A DNA stretch of 64,000 nucleotides from NCBI RefSeq assembly GCF_012985465.1, contig NZ_JAAQWN010000013.1:62001-126000 (forward strand), read 5' to 3'. The translations under genes were made by a program, and so were the position numbers. Every line of letters begins with the position of its first letter. Position 1 is the first letter of the stretch. The notes beneath the pieces were generated by a model. That model was given only the letters and a program-made list of their open reading frames with translations. It did not search any database and was not told the DNA's origin. The stretch is from Pseudomonas sp. WS 5079 (GTDB taxonomy: Bacteria > Pseudomonadota > Gammaproteobacteria > Pseudomonadales > Pseudomonadaceae). Below, in pieces: positions 30,923 through 44,821 of the stretch.

Positions 30923-31357
30923 ATGACGACGCATATTCAACGCTCGGCCCTGCTGCCTTATCCGGCGCAAGCGCTCTATGACCTGGTCAACGACGTGGCG
31001 AGCTACCCGGATTTCCTGCCCTGGTGCTCCTCATCCACGGTATTGGAGAGCAGCGATGAGCATATGCGTGCGAGTCTGGAGGTGTCCAAGGGCGGGCTTG
31101 GTCAGAAGTTTGTGACGAGCAATGTCCTGGTGCCTGGTCGATCCATCGAGATGAATCTGGAAGAGGGGCCGTTCACTCAACTGCATGGTGTCTGGGTATT
31201 CAAGCCATTGGGGGAGAAGGCGTGCAAGATCAGCCTGGACCTGACGTTTGATTACGCAGGCTCCATTGTGCGGGCGACCTTGGGGCCGCTGTTCAATCAG
31301 GCGGCGAACACCCTGGTGGATGCGTTTTGCCAGCGGGCCAAGCAATTGCATGGCTGA
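30923..31357 (+). CDS. ratA: START/coenzyme-Q-binding family protein RatA
   Basis: 144 residues. It begins MTTHIQRSALLPYPAQALYDLVNDV and ends FNQAANTLVDAFCQRAKQL, a SRPBCC lipid-binding fold. E. coli RatA was described as a ribosome-association toxin, while relatives are coenzyme Q-binding (COQ10) proteins; the sequence does not decide between these roles. The frame is open upstream, but this ATG matches family N-termini. Overlaps rnfH. Confidence 0.9.
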   Translation: MTTHIQRSALLPYPAQALYDLVNDVASYPDFLPWCSSSTVLESSDEHMRASLEVSKGGLGQKFVTSNVLVPGRSIEMNLEEGPFTQLHGVWVFKPLGEKACKISLDLTFDYAGSIVRATLGPLFNQAANTLVDAFCQRAKQLHG

Positions 31358-31664
31358 GTCCATGATTGAGATTGAGGTGGTCTGCGCGGCAGTGGATCGC
31401 CAATTGTTGTTGAATCTGGCGGTTGCGCCGGGGACGAGCCTGCGGGCGGCGGTGCTGGCTTCAGGTATTGCGGCGCAGTTTCCTGAACTGGATGTTGCCA
31501 GTTGCCCCTTGGGAATTTTCGGCAAGGTTGTGGCGGATGCTGAAACGCGTAGCGTGCAGCTCGGCGATCGCATCGAGATTTATCGCCCTTTGCTGGCGGA
31601 TCCCAAAGAGGTAAGGCGCTTGCGAGCGGCTAAAGCAGCCGAAGCTCGGCGGCAAAATCCATAA
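31350..31664 (+). CDS. rnfH: RnfH/RatB ubiquitin-like protein
   Basis: 104 residues from ATG 31350, which overlaps ratA by eight bases; an ATG at 31362 four bases after the ratA stop is the alternative. The beta-grasp pattern (IEIEVVCA, CPLGIFGKVV, LGDRIEIYRPLLADPKEVRR) is that of the RnfH family, usually encoded next to ratA. Function is not settled; named after Rnf complex operons. A strong palindromic terminator follows. Confidence 0.9.
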   Translation: MAESMIEIEVVCAAVDRQLLLNLAVAPGTSLRAAVLASGIAAQFPELDVASCPLGIFGKVVADAETRSVQLGDRIEIYRPLLADPKEVRRLRAAKAAEARRQNP

Positions 31665-31680
31665 CCTGCGAAACAGCAGG

Positions 31681-31714
31681 CAACAAAAAGCCCGGCATGC
31701 CGGGCTTTTTGTTG
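31681..31714. terminator. bidirectional terminator between rnfH and bamE
   Basis: A perfect 34-bp palindrome: A5-containing left arm, GCCCGGCATGCCGGGC centre and T5-containing right arm. It can end transcription from both convergent genes. Confidence 0.92.
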
Positions 31715-31725
31715 AGCGATGCAAA

Positions 31726-32253
31726 TTATTGCGGGCCTGTATCCAGAGGCTCTGGCGTTGGCACCGGTACGGTTTCGACGCTGTCGATATCTTTCTGGAT
31801 GGTATCCAGCAAGGAGCCAGGCTTGGCCGGCACCTCGGACTTGGGCTTTTCAGCATTCTGCGCTGGCGCAGTGACGCTGGTCCCGCTGTCCTTGCCCAGC
31901 AGGGCTTCATCGCGGCTTACGCCAGGCATGAAGTCACCGGAAAGGCTGACGAGTTGGTCATTGCCATTAAAGATGACACTGACGCGCTCCTGTTGGCGTT
32001 CCCCGCCTCCAGGCTGCAGGCTATAGAGATAATCCCAGCGATCGGCATGGAATGTGTCGGTCAGCAGGGGATTGCCCATGATAAACCGTACTTGCCGTCG
32101 GGTCATTCCCGGGCGTAACTGGTCTATCATGTCCTGCGTGACGACATTGCCCTGCTGGATGTCGATTTTGTAAACCCCGGGGAATGAACAACCGGCGAGT
32201 GCGAGCAGTCCCACAAGGGTGAAACTGGTTAGCAAGAGCTTGGTGTTTTGCAT
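31726..32253 (-). CDS. bamE: outer-membrane assembly lipoprotein BamE (OmlA)
   Basis: 175 residues. A lipoprotein signal ends LALAGC with lipidated Cys22; the BamE/SmpA domain follows (about 35-110: QLRPGMTRRQVRFIMGNPL, WDYLYSLQPGGG). The C-terminal extension (about 120-175) is Pro/Glu-rich and typical of Pseudomonas OmlA. Part of the BAM complex that inserts beta-barrel proteins. Divergent from fur with 98 bp between. Confidence 0.95.
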   Translation of the reverse strand: MQNTKLLLTSFTLVGLLALAGCSFPGVYKIDIQQGNVVTQDMIDQLRPGMTRRQVRFIMGNPLLTDTFHADRWDYLYSLQPGGGERQQERVSVIFNGNDQLVSLSGDFMPGVSRDEALLGKDSGTSVTAPAQNAEKPKSEVPAKPGSLLDTIQKDIDSVETVPVPTPEPLDTGPQ

Positions 32254-32351
32254 CGGTGGGCGACTTCCACTATCTTGGCTGGGACAACGTAAACGCCGAT
32301 CATACCCGTATTAAGAGAAGCTGCGAAGCAGCATCCGCGAGAAAGCTAACC

Positions 32352-32756
32352 ATGGTTGAAAATAGCGAACTACGCAAAGCCGGTCTTAAAGTGACTCTGC
32401 CACGAGTCAAGATTCTACAAATGCTCGATTCCGCCGAGCAGCGCCACATGAGTGCCGAGGATGTCTACAAGGCACTGATGGAGTCTAACGAGGACGTCGG
32501 CCTGGCCACGGTTTACCGTGTACTGACCCAGTTTGAAGCCGCAGGGCTGGTGGTTCGTCATAATTTCGACGGCGGTCATGCAGTGTTTGAACTGGCTGAC
32601 GGTGGTCATCACGACCATATGGTTGACCTGGATACCAATGAGGTAATCGAGTTCACCAGTCCTGCAATCGAGAAGCTCCAGCATGAGATCGCTGAGCAGC
32701 ACGGATTCGATTTGGTGGACCATAATCTGGTCCTGTACATACGTAAGAAAAAGTAA
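32352..32756 (+). CDS. fur: ferric uptake regulator
   Basis: 134 residues from ATG 32352. The winged helix (RVKILQMLDSAEQRHMSAEDVYKAL, GLATVYRVLTQF) is followed by the metal-binding dimerisation domain with GGHHDHMVD. The protein contains no cysteine at all, so the CxxC structural zinc site of enteric Fur is absent, as is common in Pseudomonas. Iron-loaded Fur represses siderophore and iron-uptake genes. Downstream hairpin at 32790. Confidence 0.97.
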   Translation: MVENSELRKAGLKVTLPRVKILQMLDSAEQRHMSAEDVYKALMESNEDVGLATVYRVLTQFEAAGLVVRHNFDGGHAVFELADGGHHDHMVDLDTNEVIEFTSPAIEKLQHEIAEQHGFDLVDHNLVLYIRKKK

Positions 32757-32789
32757 GAAAGCTACGCAGATTCGCTCTGCGAAACGATC

Positions 32790-32813
32790 GAAGGCGACCT
32801 TAGGGTCGCCTTC
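32790..32813. terminator. hairpin between convergent fur and recN
   Basis: GAAGGCGACC-TTAG-GGTCGCCTTC, a perfect 10-bp stem with a four-base loop, 34 bases after fur and 29 bases from the recN stop. T-rich bases follow weakly on the plus strand. Confidence 0.8.
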
Positions 32814-32841
32814 GTGCTTTCTAGCGAGGGAAAACTCGCGA

Positions 32842-34515
32842 TCAGACCTTCGCCGTCACCACCATTTTCTTCGCATGGGCCAGGGACTCCTTGGTCAGAT
32901 CGATGCCGCCGAGCATGCGCGCGACTTCTTCCACGCGTTCGGTCTTGTTCAACTTGGACACCGCGGTGTGTGTGGCATCACTGCCCCGCACCTTATGCAC
33001 AAACAGATGCTGATGCCCCTGGGCTGCCACCTGGGGCAAGTGGGTAACGGTCAATACCTGCCCGCGCTCACCGAGGCGACGCAGCAGTTGGCCGACAATT
33101 TCTGCGGTTGGCCCGCCGATCCCCACGTCCACTTCGTCGAAGACTAGGGTCGGTACGCGAGAGGTCTGGGCAGTGATGACTTGGATCGCCAGGCTGATCC
33201 GTGACAACTCGCCACCAGACGCCACCTTGGCCAGTGCCTTGAGGGGTTGGCCCGGGTTGGCGCTGACCAGCAGTTCGACTTGCTCAAGGCCGTTGGGCTG
33301 CAGTTCATTGCCGCTATTGGCGTGTAGCTCGATGGTGAAGCGCCCGCCGGGCATGCCCAAACGCTGGATTTCCTGTTCCACCGCGCAGGCCAGTGCAGTT
33401 GCGGCCTGGTGTCGCAGGTCGCTCAGCTCCCGCGCTTTTTCCTGGTAGTGGCGGGCGAAAGAGGCCAGTTCATCACCCAGGCGCTCAATGGATTCATCGT
33501 TGGCGTTCAGGGTTTCGATCTCATCCAGCAGTTTTTGCTGCATGGCTGCGACTTCTGTTGGTTGGATCCGGTGTTTGCGCGCCAAGGTATAAATAGTGTC
33601 GAGGCGTTCTTCGATCTCTTGCAGGCGAGCCGGGTCGGCATCGAAGTGGTCAAGGAAGCGGTTCAACTCGCCAACCGCCTCTTCTACCTGGATCTGCGCA
33701 CTGGTCAGCAGTGTGGTGGCTTCATTTAGTGAGCCGGAGCCGCTGTTTACGCTCGACAGGCGGTTAAGGCTTGCCGTCAGTGCGTTCAGCACATTGCCGG
33801 AGTCACTTTCGCTGCATTGCTCGACAACCTGGCGGCAGATGCCCAGCAGGGTTTCGGCATTGGTCAGGTTCTTGTGTTCCTGCTCCAACTGTTCCAGTTC
33901 GGTTTCGCCCAGGCCCAGGCTTTCCAGCTCTTCCAGTTGATAGCTGAGGAGTTGGTGGCGGGCGCGTTGTTCGTCGCCGGAATTGGACAGGCGCTCCAGT
34001 TCCAGGCGGGTCTGGCGCCAGCGCTGCGCAGCCAACTGCACTTGGCGAGCCAGGTCGGTGGCGCCGGCGTACTCATCCAGCAGGCGGCGGTGGGTGTCGG
34101 TTTTCAGCAGGGATTGATGTTCGTGCTGGCTGTGGATGTCGATCAACAACTCGCCGAGGGCTTTCAGGTCGCCAAGGGGGCAGGGCGTGCCATTGATGTA
34201 GCCTCGGGAGCGGCCTTCGGCGGTGATCACGCGGCGCAGGATGCATGGGCCGTCGTTGTCCAGGTCACGTTCGGCGAGCCAGGCGCTGGCTTCCGGGATA
34301 TCTGCCAGATCAAAGGTCGCCAGGATATCGGCCTTGTCTGCACCCGGGCGAACCACGCCACTGTCGGCGCGATCGCCCAGGGTCAGGCCCAGGGCGTCGA
34401 GCATGATCGACTTGCCGGCGCCGGTTTCGCCTGTGATTACGCTCATCCCGCGATCCAGTTCAAGATCCAGATGCTCAACGATGGCGTAGTTATGTACGGA
34501 CAGGTGAACCAGCAT
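32842..34515 (-). CDS. recN: DNA repair protein RecN
   Basis: 557 residues; an SMC-like ATPase for double-strand break repair. Walker A GETGAGKS (29-36) is near the N-terminus, long coiled-coil arms occupy about 160-370, and the C-terminal head has the signature ASGGELSRISLA, Walker B LVFDEVDVGIGG and the LTVTHLPQVAAQ switch. It is convergent to fur and divergent from grpE. A LexA box is expected for this gene, and the TACAGTGTTTTG stretch near 34550 is only a weak partial candidate. Confidence 0.96.
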   Translation of the reverse strand: MLVHLSVHNYAIVEHLDLELDRGMSVITGETGAGKSIMLDALGLTLGDRADSGVVRPGADKADILATFDLADIPEASAWLAERDLDNDGPCILRRVITAEGRSRGYINGTPCPLGDLKALGELLIDIHSQHEHQSLLKTDTHRRLLDEYAGATDLARQVQLAAQRWRQTRLELERLSNSGDEQRARHQLLSYQLEELESLGLGETELEQLEQEHKNLTNAETLLGICRQVVEQCSESDSGNVLNALTASLNRLSSVNSGSGSLNEATTLLTSAQIQVEEAVGELNRFLDHFDADPARLQEIEERLDTIYTLARKHRIQPTEVAAMQQKLLDEIETLNANDESIERLGDELASFARHYQEKARELSDLRHQAATALACAVEQEIQRLGMPGGRFTIELHANSGNELQPNGLEQVELLVSANPGQPLKALAKVASGGELSRISLAIQVITAQTSRVPTLVFDEVDVGIGGPTAEIVGQLLRRLGERGQVLTVTHLPQVAAQGHQHLFVHKVRGSDATHTAVSKLNKTERVEEVARMLGGIDLTKESLAHAKKMVVTAKV

Positions 34516-34666
34516 AATGGCTGCTCCCAGGCTTTAGGTCTGGTTATTTATACAGTGTTTTGTTTGGCGCTGACAATCCTGCGGCTTAGCTCAATTTGCT
34601 TGGATGGCGATGTTTTTTAGCGCGATGTGGAATGTGCGGGAAAGTGTCGGTCAGGACATGTCGGCC

Positions 34667-34694
34667 CTTGAACCTGGAAATTGTGGCCCCATAT
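34667..34694 (+). promoter_or_regulatory. sigma-32 heat-shock promoter of grpE-dnaK-dnaJ
   Basis: CTTGAA (34667-34672) and CCCCATAT (34687-34694) with a 14-base spacer match the RpoH consensus, 53 bp upstream of grpE. Confidence 0.88.
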
Positions 34695-34747
34695 ACCGGA
34701 ACAGAAGCGCGAGTTGAGTTCGCGCAGGATTTTGAAAGGAGAAAACT

Positions 34748-35317
34748 ATGGCTGACGAACAGACGCTGGATACGCAAAACCCAGACGCCAACCAGGCCTC
34801 GCAGGCAGCGGGTGAAGACCTGGTGGCTCGTGTGCAGGTGCTCGAAGAGCAGCTGGCAGGCGCTCAGGATCAGGCTTTGCGTGTTGCTGCCGATCTGCAG
34901 AACGTCCGCCGCCGCGCCGAGCAGGATGTAGAGAAAGCCCACAAGTTCGCGCTGGAAAAGTTTGCCGGTGATCTGTTGCCGATCATCGACAGCCTGGAGC
35001 GCGGCTTGGAGCTGTCCAGCCCGGACGACGAAAACATCCGAGCCATGCGCGAAGGGATCGAACTGACCCTGAAAATGTTCCAGGACACCCTGAAGCGTTA
35101 TCAGTTGGAAGCCATCGATCCACAAGGCGGCGAGCCGTTCAACGCGGAGCATCACCAGGCCATGGCCATGCAGGAAAATGCTGACCTTGAGCCCAATAGC
35201 GTGTTGAAGGTGTTCCAGAAGGGCTACCAGCTCAACGGTCGCCTGTTGCGTCCGGCGATGGTGGTGGTGAGCAAGGCTCCCGCACCGGTTTCGCCATCGA
35301 TTGACGAGCAGGCTTGA
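34748..35317 (+). CDS. grpE: nucleotide exchange factor GrpE
   Basis: 189 residues. An acidic, disordered N-terminus precedes the long dimeric coiled coil (about 25-100: LVARVQVLEEQLAGAQDQAL, NVRRRAEQDVEKAHKFALEK) and the C-terminal beta domain (PNSVLKVFQKGYQLNGRLLRPAMV). It releases ADP from DnaK. AAGGAG lies seven bases before the ATG. First gene of the heat-shock operon driven by the sigma-32 promoter. Confidence 0.97.
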   Translation: MADEQTLDTQNPDANQASQAAGEDLVARVQVLEEQLAGAQDQALRVAADLQNVRRRAEQDVEKAHKFALEKFAGDLLPIIDSLERGLELSSPDDENIRAMREGIELTLKMFQDTLKRYQLEAIDPQGGEPFNAEHHQAMAMQENADLEPNSVLKVFQKGYQLNGRLLRPAMVVVSKAPAPVSPSIDEQA

Positions 35318-35420
35318 AATCGTTCGTAACGACCCCATTTATAAGTCAAGCGTTTAAGTGCTACCGCAGTTAGCCACCACTGCTGCGGCAACCAAATCCA
35401 AAGTTTCGGGAGAGTGAATC

Positions 35421-37340
<1,920 letters not shown>

Positions 37341-37656
37341 CTTGGTCGCCCGGTTGACCGCTATCAAGCGGTGACTGGTAGGATGTCGCCGCGCGGGAGC
37401 TTGCTCCCGCGTTGGCGTGTCTGGGGTACGGGAATTTTTACAGCATGCGACAAGGTTCGGATGCTGGCGGTGTGATCGGGAATGCTCCTGCTTTGCGATC
37501 AACAGTCACCGCGTTTTTAGCTGGGTCTCGGCTGAGAGCAGTAAAGACCAGGATCGTTGAATTTGACGTGAGTTGGGTCCGGGCCTGTATTGGGGCTCAA
37601 CGAGTTTGGCAGGCTCAGGAGGGTTTTGCCGAACGTCCTTAAGAGTGCAAAGACTT
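37341..37656 (+). other. dnaK-dnaJ spacer with REP hairpin
   Basis: 316 bp without a supported gene. It contains a REP-type inverted repeat at 37392-37411 (CGCGGGAGC-TT-GCTCCCGCG), which may stabilise or attenuate the dnaK message, and an AGGAGG at about 37619 that lies too far from the dnaJ ATG to act as its ribosome-binding site. Confidence 0.6.
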
Positions 37657-38781
37657 ATGGCAAAGCGTGACTATTACGAAGTGTTGGGTGTGGAGCGCGG
37701 CTCCAGCGAGGCGGACCTGAAGAAGGCCTATCGTCGCCTGGCGATGAAGCATCACCCGGACCGTAATCCGGATAGCAAAGAATCCGAAGAAATGTTCAAA
37801 GAGGCCAATGAGGCCTACGAATGCCTGTGTGATCCGAACAAGCGTGCCGCCTACGACCAGTACGGCCATGCCGGTGTCGATCCAAGCATGGGTGGCGGCG
37901 GTGCCGGTTTTGGCGGGCAGAACTTCTCCGACATCTTCGGAGATGTTTTCAGCGACTTCTTTGGTGGCGGTCGCGGCGGTCAGCGCGGCGGTGCTCAGCG
38001 CGGCAGCGACTTGCGCTACACCCTGGAGCTGAACCTGGAAGAAGCCGTGCGCGGCACCAGCGTCAACATCCGTGTACCGACGCTGGTCAACTGCAAGCCG
38101 TGCGATGGTTCGGGCGCCAAGAAGGGCTCTTCGCCGATCACTTGCCCAACCTGTGGCGGTATTGGTCAGGTGCGCATGCAGCAGGGTTTCTTCTCTGTGC
38201 AGCAAACCTGCCCGCGCTGCCATGGTCAGGGCAAAATCATTTCCGATCCGTGCGATTCCTGCCACGGCGAAGGGCGTGTCGAAGAGTACAAGACCCTGTC
38301 GGTGAAAGTGCCTGCGGGTGTTGATACCGGTGACCGCATCCGCTTGTCCGGTGAAGGCGAGGCGGGTACACAGGGTGGTCCGACGGGCGACCTGTATGTG
38401 GTGATCAATGTGCGCGAGCACGCGATCTTCCAGCGTGACGGCAAGCACCTGTTCTGCGAAGTGCCGATCAGCTTTGTCGATGCGGCCCTGGGTGGCGAGC
38501 TGGAGATTCCGACCCTCGAAGGTCGGGTCAAGCTGAAGATCCCCGAGGGGACACAGACCGGCAAGCAGTTCCGGATCCGTGGCAAGGGTGTGGCGCCGGT
38601 GCGCGGCGGTGGTGCGGGCGACTTGATGTGCCGTGTGGCCGTCGAAACCCCGGTCAACCTGGATCGTCGCCAGCGTGAGTTGCTCGAAGAGCTGCGCGGC
38701 TCGCTGGCCGGTGATGGCTCCCATTCGCCCAAGACTGCTGGCTGGTTCGAAGGCGTGAAGCGCTTCTTCGGCGACCTGTAA
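37657..38781 (+). CDS. dnaJ: co-chaperone DnaJ
   Basis: 374 residues from ATG 37657. J domain with HPD at 33-35, a Gly/Phe-rich linker (about 75-125), four zinc motifs (CKPCDGSG, CPTCGGIG, CPRCHGQG, CDSCHGEG) and C-terminal substrate-binding domains. Stimulates DnaK ATPase and binds unfolded proteins. No clear Shine-Dalgarno precedes this start, but the alignment of MAKRDYYEVLGV leaves no real alternative. Confidence 0.97.
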   Translation: MAKRDYYEVLGVERGSSEADLKKAYRRLAMKHHPDRNPDSKESEEMFKEANEAYECLCDPNKRAAYDQYGHAGVDPSMGGGGAGFGGQNFSDIFGDVFSDFFGGGRGGQRGGAQRGSDLRYTLELNLEEAVRGTSVNIRVPTLVNCKPCDGSGAKKGSSPITCPTCGGIGQVRMQQGFFSVQQTCPRCHGQGKIISDPCDSCHGEGRVEEYKTLSVKVPAGVDTGDRIRLSGEGEAGTQGGPTGDLYVVINVREHAIFQRDGKHLFCEVPISFVDAALGGELEIPTLEGRVKLKIPEGTQTGKQFRIRGKGVAPVRGGGAGDLMCRVAVETPVNLDRRQRELLEELRGSLAGDGSHSPKTAGWFEGVKRFFGDL

Positions 38782-38791
38782 GGACGTGGAT

Positions 38792-39598
38792 ATGCGACGT
38801 ATAGCAGTGATGGGCGCCGCCGGGCGTATGGGCAAGAACCTGGTGGAGGCGGTGCAGCAGCGTTCGCCTCTGTCGGGGCTGACTGCGGCAATCGTACGCC
38901 CCGGCAGTACGCTGATCGGCGCCGATGCTGGCGAGTTGGCTGCGCTGGGGCGGATCGGTGTGGCGCTGTCCGGCAGCCTGGAGCAAGTGGCTGATGAATT
39001 CGATGTGTTGATCGATTTCACCCTGCCCGAAGTGATGCTGAAAAACCTGGCGTTCTGCCGCAAGGCGGGCAAGGCCATGGTCATTGGCACCACCGGCCTG
39101 AATGCCGAGCAGAAGCAGTTGCTCGTCGCGGCGGGCAAGGACATTCCTATCGTGTTTGCCGCCAACTTCAGTGTGGGCGTCAACCTGTCGCTGAAGTTGC
39201 TCGACATGGCTGCACGGGTGCTGGGTGATGATGCGGATATCGAGATCATCGAGGCCCATCACCGGCACAAGGTCGATGCGCCATCGGGGACCGCCATGCG
39301 CATGGGTGAAGTGATTGCCGATGCGTTGGGGCGCGATCTGTCGAAAGTCGCGGTGTATGGTCGCGAGGGGCATACCGGTGTTCGCGAGCGCGAGACCATT
39401 GGCTTTGCCACTGTGCGCGGCGGTGACGTGGTCGGTGATCACACGGTGCTGTTTGCTGCCGAAGGTGAGCGCCTGGAGATCACCCACAAGGCCTCCAGCC
39501 GCATGACTTTCGCCAAGGGCGCAGTGCGTGCGGCATTGTGGCTGGAGGGGCGCGAAGCGGGCCTCTATGACATGCAAGATGTGCTGGATCTGCGTTAA
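38792..39598 (+). CDS. dapB: 4-hydroxy-tetrahydrodipicolinate reductase
   Basis: 268 residues from ATG 38792, with AAGGA seven bases upstream; a GTG two codons earlier is possible. NAD(P)-binding GAAGRMGK (8-15) and the catalytic HHRHKVDAPSGTA (156-168) are intact. Catalyses the second committed step of lysine and diaminopimelate synthesis in the cytoplasm. It lies ten bases after dnaJ, so it may be read from the heat-shock operon, an arrangement common in Pseudomonas. Confidence 0.97.
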   Translation: MRRIAVMGAAGRMGKNLVEAVQQRSPLSGLTAAIVRPGSTLIGADAGELAALGRIGVALSGSLEQVADEFDVLIDFTLPEVMLKNLAFCRKAGKAMVIGTTGLNAEQKQLLVAAGKDIPIVFAANFSVGVNLSLKLLDMAARVLGDDADIEIIEAHHRHKVDAPSGTAMRMGEVIADALGRDLSKVAVYGREGHTGVRERETIGFATVRGGDVVGDHTVLFAAEGERLEITHKASSRMTFAKGAVRAALWLEGREAGLYDMQDVLDLR

Positions 39599-39610
39599 TC
39601 AGTAGCAAAA

Positions 39611-39644
39611 AGGGGCCCCGGGTATTACTCTAGGGCCCGTTTTT
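39611..39644 (+). terminator. terminator after dapB
   Basis: GGGCCC near 39613 and GGGCCC at 39633-39638 form the stem, followed by T5, 13 bases after the dapB stop. Confidence 0.7.
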
Positions 39645-39773
39645 ACCCGCTAAGCGACGTCCTGTCGCATTCTCCTGCCTTTTCGGCTCATTAGCGGTGG
39701 ACCAAAAAAGCCTTTTTCTGTAAGCTACAGCTTTAGTGTGTCCACTAAAAGCGCGCAGAATAATTCAGTGAAG

Positions 39774-39811
39774 AAGCGGGGTGACGTGTCCATACGTCAC
39801 TCCGCTTTTTT
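39774..39811 (+). terminator. terminator-like hairpin in the carA leader (attenuator candidate)
   Basis: AGCGG and GTGACGT pair with ACGTCAC and CCGCT around a six-base loop, followed directly by T6. It faces carA, 46 bases before its start codon, with no gene between it and the dapB terminator. The region 39645-39773 shows no open frame I would call a leader peptide. Confidence 0.75.
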
Positions 39812-39856
39812 ACAACCTGCGATCGCCCTTTCAGGCTTTATTTACGGGAGGTCTTC

Positions 39857-40993
39857 TTGACTAAGCCAGCCATACTCGCCCTTGCTGATGGCAGCATTTT
39901 TCGCGGCGAAGCCATTGGAGCCGACGGTCAGACCGTTGGAGAGGTGGTGTTCAACACCGCCATGACCGGCTATCAGGAAATCCTTACCGATCCTTCCTAC
40001 GCCCAACAGATCGTTACCCTGACCTATCCGCACATCGGCAACACCGGTACCACACCGGAAGACGTCGAGTCTGATCGTGTCTGGTCGGCTGGTCTGGTGA
40101 TTCGTGATCTGCCACTGGTTGCGAGCAACTGGCGTAACACGATGTCTCTGTCCGATTACCTGAAAGCCAACAACGTGGTGGCAATCGCTGGTATCGACAC
40201 GCGCCGCCTCACGCGCATCCTGCGTGAAAAAGGCTCGCAAAACGGCTGCATCATGGCCGGTGACAATATTTCCGAAGAAGCTGCGATTGCTGCAGCGCAG
40301 GGCTTCCCTGGCCTGAAAGGCATGGACCTGGCGAAAGTTGTCAGCACCAAAGAGAAGTACGAGTGGCGCTCCACTGTCTGGGACTTGAAGACCGACAGCC
40401 ACGCGACTATCGAAGCCAGCGAGCTGCCGTACCACGTCGTGGCCTACGACTACGGCATCAAGTACAACATCCTGCGCATGCTGGTCGAGCGCGGTTGCCG
40501 CGTAACCGTGGTGCCGGCGCAAACCCCGGCCGCCGACGTACTGGCCCTGCAACCGGATGGCGTGTTCCTGTCCAACGGCCCGGGTGACCCGGAGCCATGC
40601 GACTACGCCATCAAGGCCATCAAGCAAGTGCTGGACACCGAGATCCCGGTATTCGGTATCTGCCTCGGTCACCAACTGCTGGCCCTGGCCTCCGGCGCCA
40701 AGACCCTGAAAATGGGCCATGGCCATCACGGTGCCAACCACCCGGTACAAGACCTGGATACGGGCGTGGTGATGATCACCAGCCAGAACCACGGTTTTGC
40801 GGTGGATGAAGCTACCTTGCCGGCCAATGTGCGTGCCATTCACAAGTCGCTGTTCGACGGTTCCCTGCAGGGTATCGAGCGCACCGACAAGAGCGCGTTC
40901 AGCTTCCAGGGCCACCCTGAAGCGAGCCCGGGCCCGAACGACGTAGCGCCGCTGTTCGACCGTTTCATCAATGAGATGGCCAAGCGACGCTGA
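39857..40993 (+). CDS. carA: carbamoyl-phosphate synthase small subunit
   Basis: 378 residues starting at TTG 39857, chosen because GGGAGGT lies a few bases upstream and the next residues TKPAILALADG match the family. The glutamine amidotransferase triad is intact: Cys269 in FGICLGHQL, His353 and Glu355 in GHPEASPGP. It supplies ammonia to CarB for arginine and pyrimidine synthesis. A terminator-like hairpin in the leader suggests regulation by attenuation. Confidence 0.97.
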   Translation: MTKPAILALADGSIFRGEAIGADGQTVGEVVFNTAMTGYQEILTDPSYAQQIVTLTYPHIGNTGTTPEDVESDRVWSAGLVIRDLPLVASNWRNTMSLSDYLKANNVVAIAGIDTRRLTRILREKGSQNGCIMAGDNISEEAAIAAAQGFPGLKGMDLAKVVSTKEKYEWRSTVWDLKTDSHATIEASELPYHVVAYDYGIKYNILRMLVERGCRVTVVPAQTPAADVLALQPDGVFLSNGPGDPEPCDYAIKAIKQVLDTEIPVFGICLGHQLLALASGAKTLKMGHGHHGANHPVQDLDTGVVMITSQNHGFAVDEATLPANVRAIHKSLFDGSLQGIERTDKSAFSFQGHPEASPGPNDVAPLFDRFINEMAKRR

Positions 40994-41098
40994 CTGAGTG
41001 GCTTGCGGGCGGCCCCGAATTTCGGTGGCCTCCGCAGGCTCTTCAAAGATTGTTCAAGACGGCTTGCCGACTGACCTGCGGATTTGAGTGACAAACCC

Positions 41099-44316
<3,218 letters not shown>

Positions 44317-44320
<4 letters not shown>

Positions 44321-44793
44321 TCAAATACCCTATGACTGTCCAGGGCGCCAAGGCCCTGGAAGAGGAGCACGCCCACCTGACCAAGGTCGTACGTCCAAAG
44401 CTGAGCCAGGACATCGGTACGGCCCGTGAGTTGGGTGACTTGAAGGAAAACGCCGAATACCACGCTGCCCGTGAGCAGCAAGGTATGGTCGAGGCGCGGA
44501 TCCGTGATATCGAAGGGCGCATGCAGAATGCGGTCATCATCGATGTCACGACCATTCCGAAGACCGGCAAGGTGATTTTTGGCACGACTGTGGAAATCGC
44601 CAACGTCGAGACGGATGAAAGCGTGACTTACCATATCGTGGGTGAGGACGAGGCTGACTTCAAACTCGGCAAGATCTCCGTCGGTTCGCCGCTGGCCCGT
44701 GCCTTGATCGCCAAGGAAGAGGGTGACGTGGTCGCCGTCAAGACGCCTGGTGGCGTGATCGAGTACGAGATTGTCGAAGTTCGTCACATCTGA
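44317..44793 (+). CDS. greA: transcription elongation factor GreA
   Basis: 158 residues. An N-terminal coiled coil with the acidic tip (ELGDLKENAEYHAAREQQ) and a C-terminal FKBP-like domain (GSPLARALIAKEEGDVV). It enters the RNA polymerase secondary channel and triggers cleavage of backtracked transcripts. Its ATG overlaps the carB stop (ATGA). Confidence 0.97.
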
Positions 44794-44798
44794 AGGAC

Positions 44799-44821
44799 GG
44801 CGCCCGCTTCCCGCGGGCGCC
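44799..44821 (+). promoter_or_regulatory. hairpin abutting a start codon
   Basis: GGCGCCCGC and GCGGGCGCC form a perfect 9-bp stem with a five-base loop. The second arm ends on the base before the ATG at 44822, where a ribosome-binding site would normally lie. Confidence 0.65.

Noticed and set aside
41084..41098. TTG start for carB five codons upstream of the ATG
   Set aside because: The ATG gives the family length of 1073 residues and the conserved MPKRTDIKSI start; no better ribosome-binding site for the TTG.
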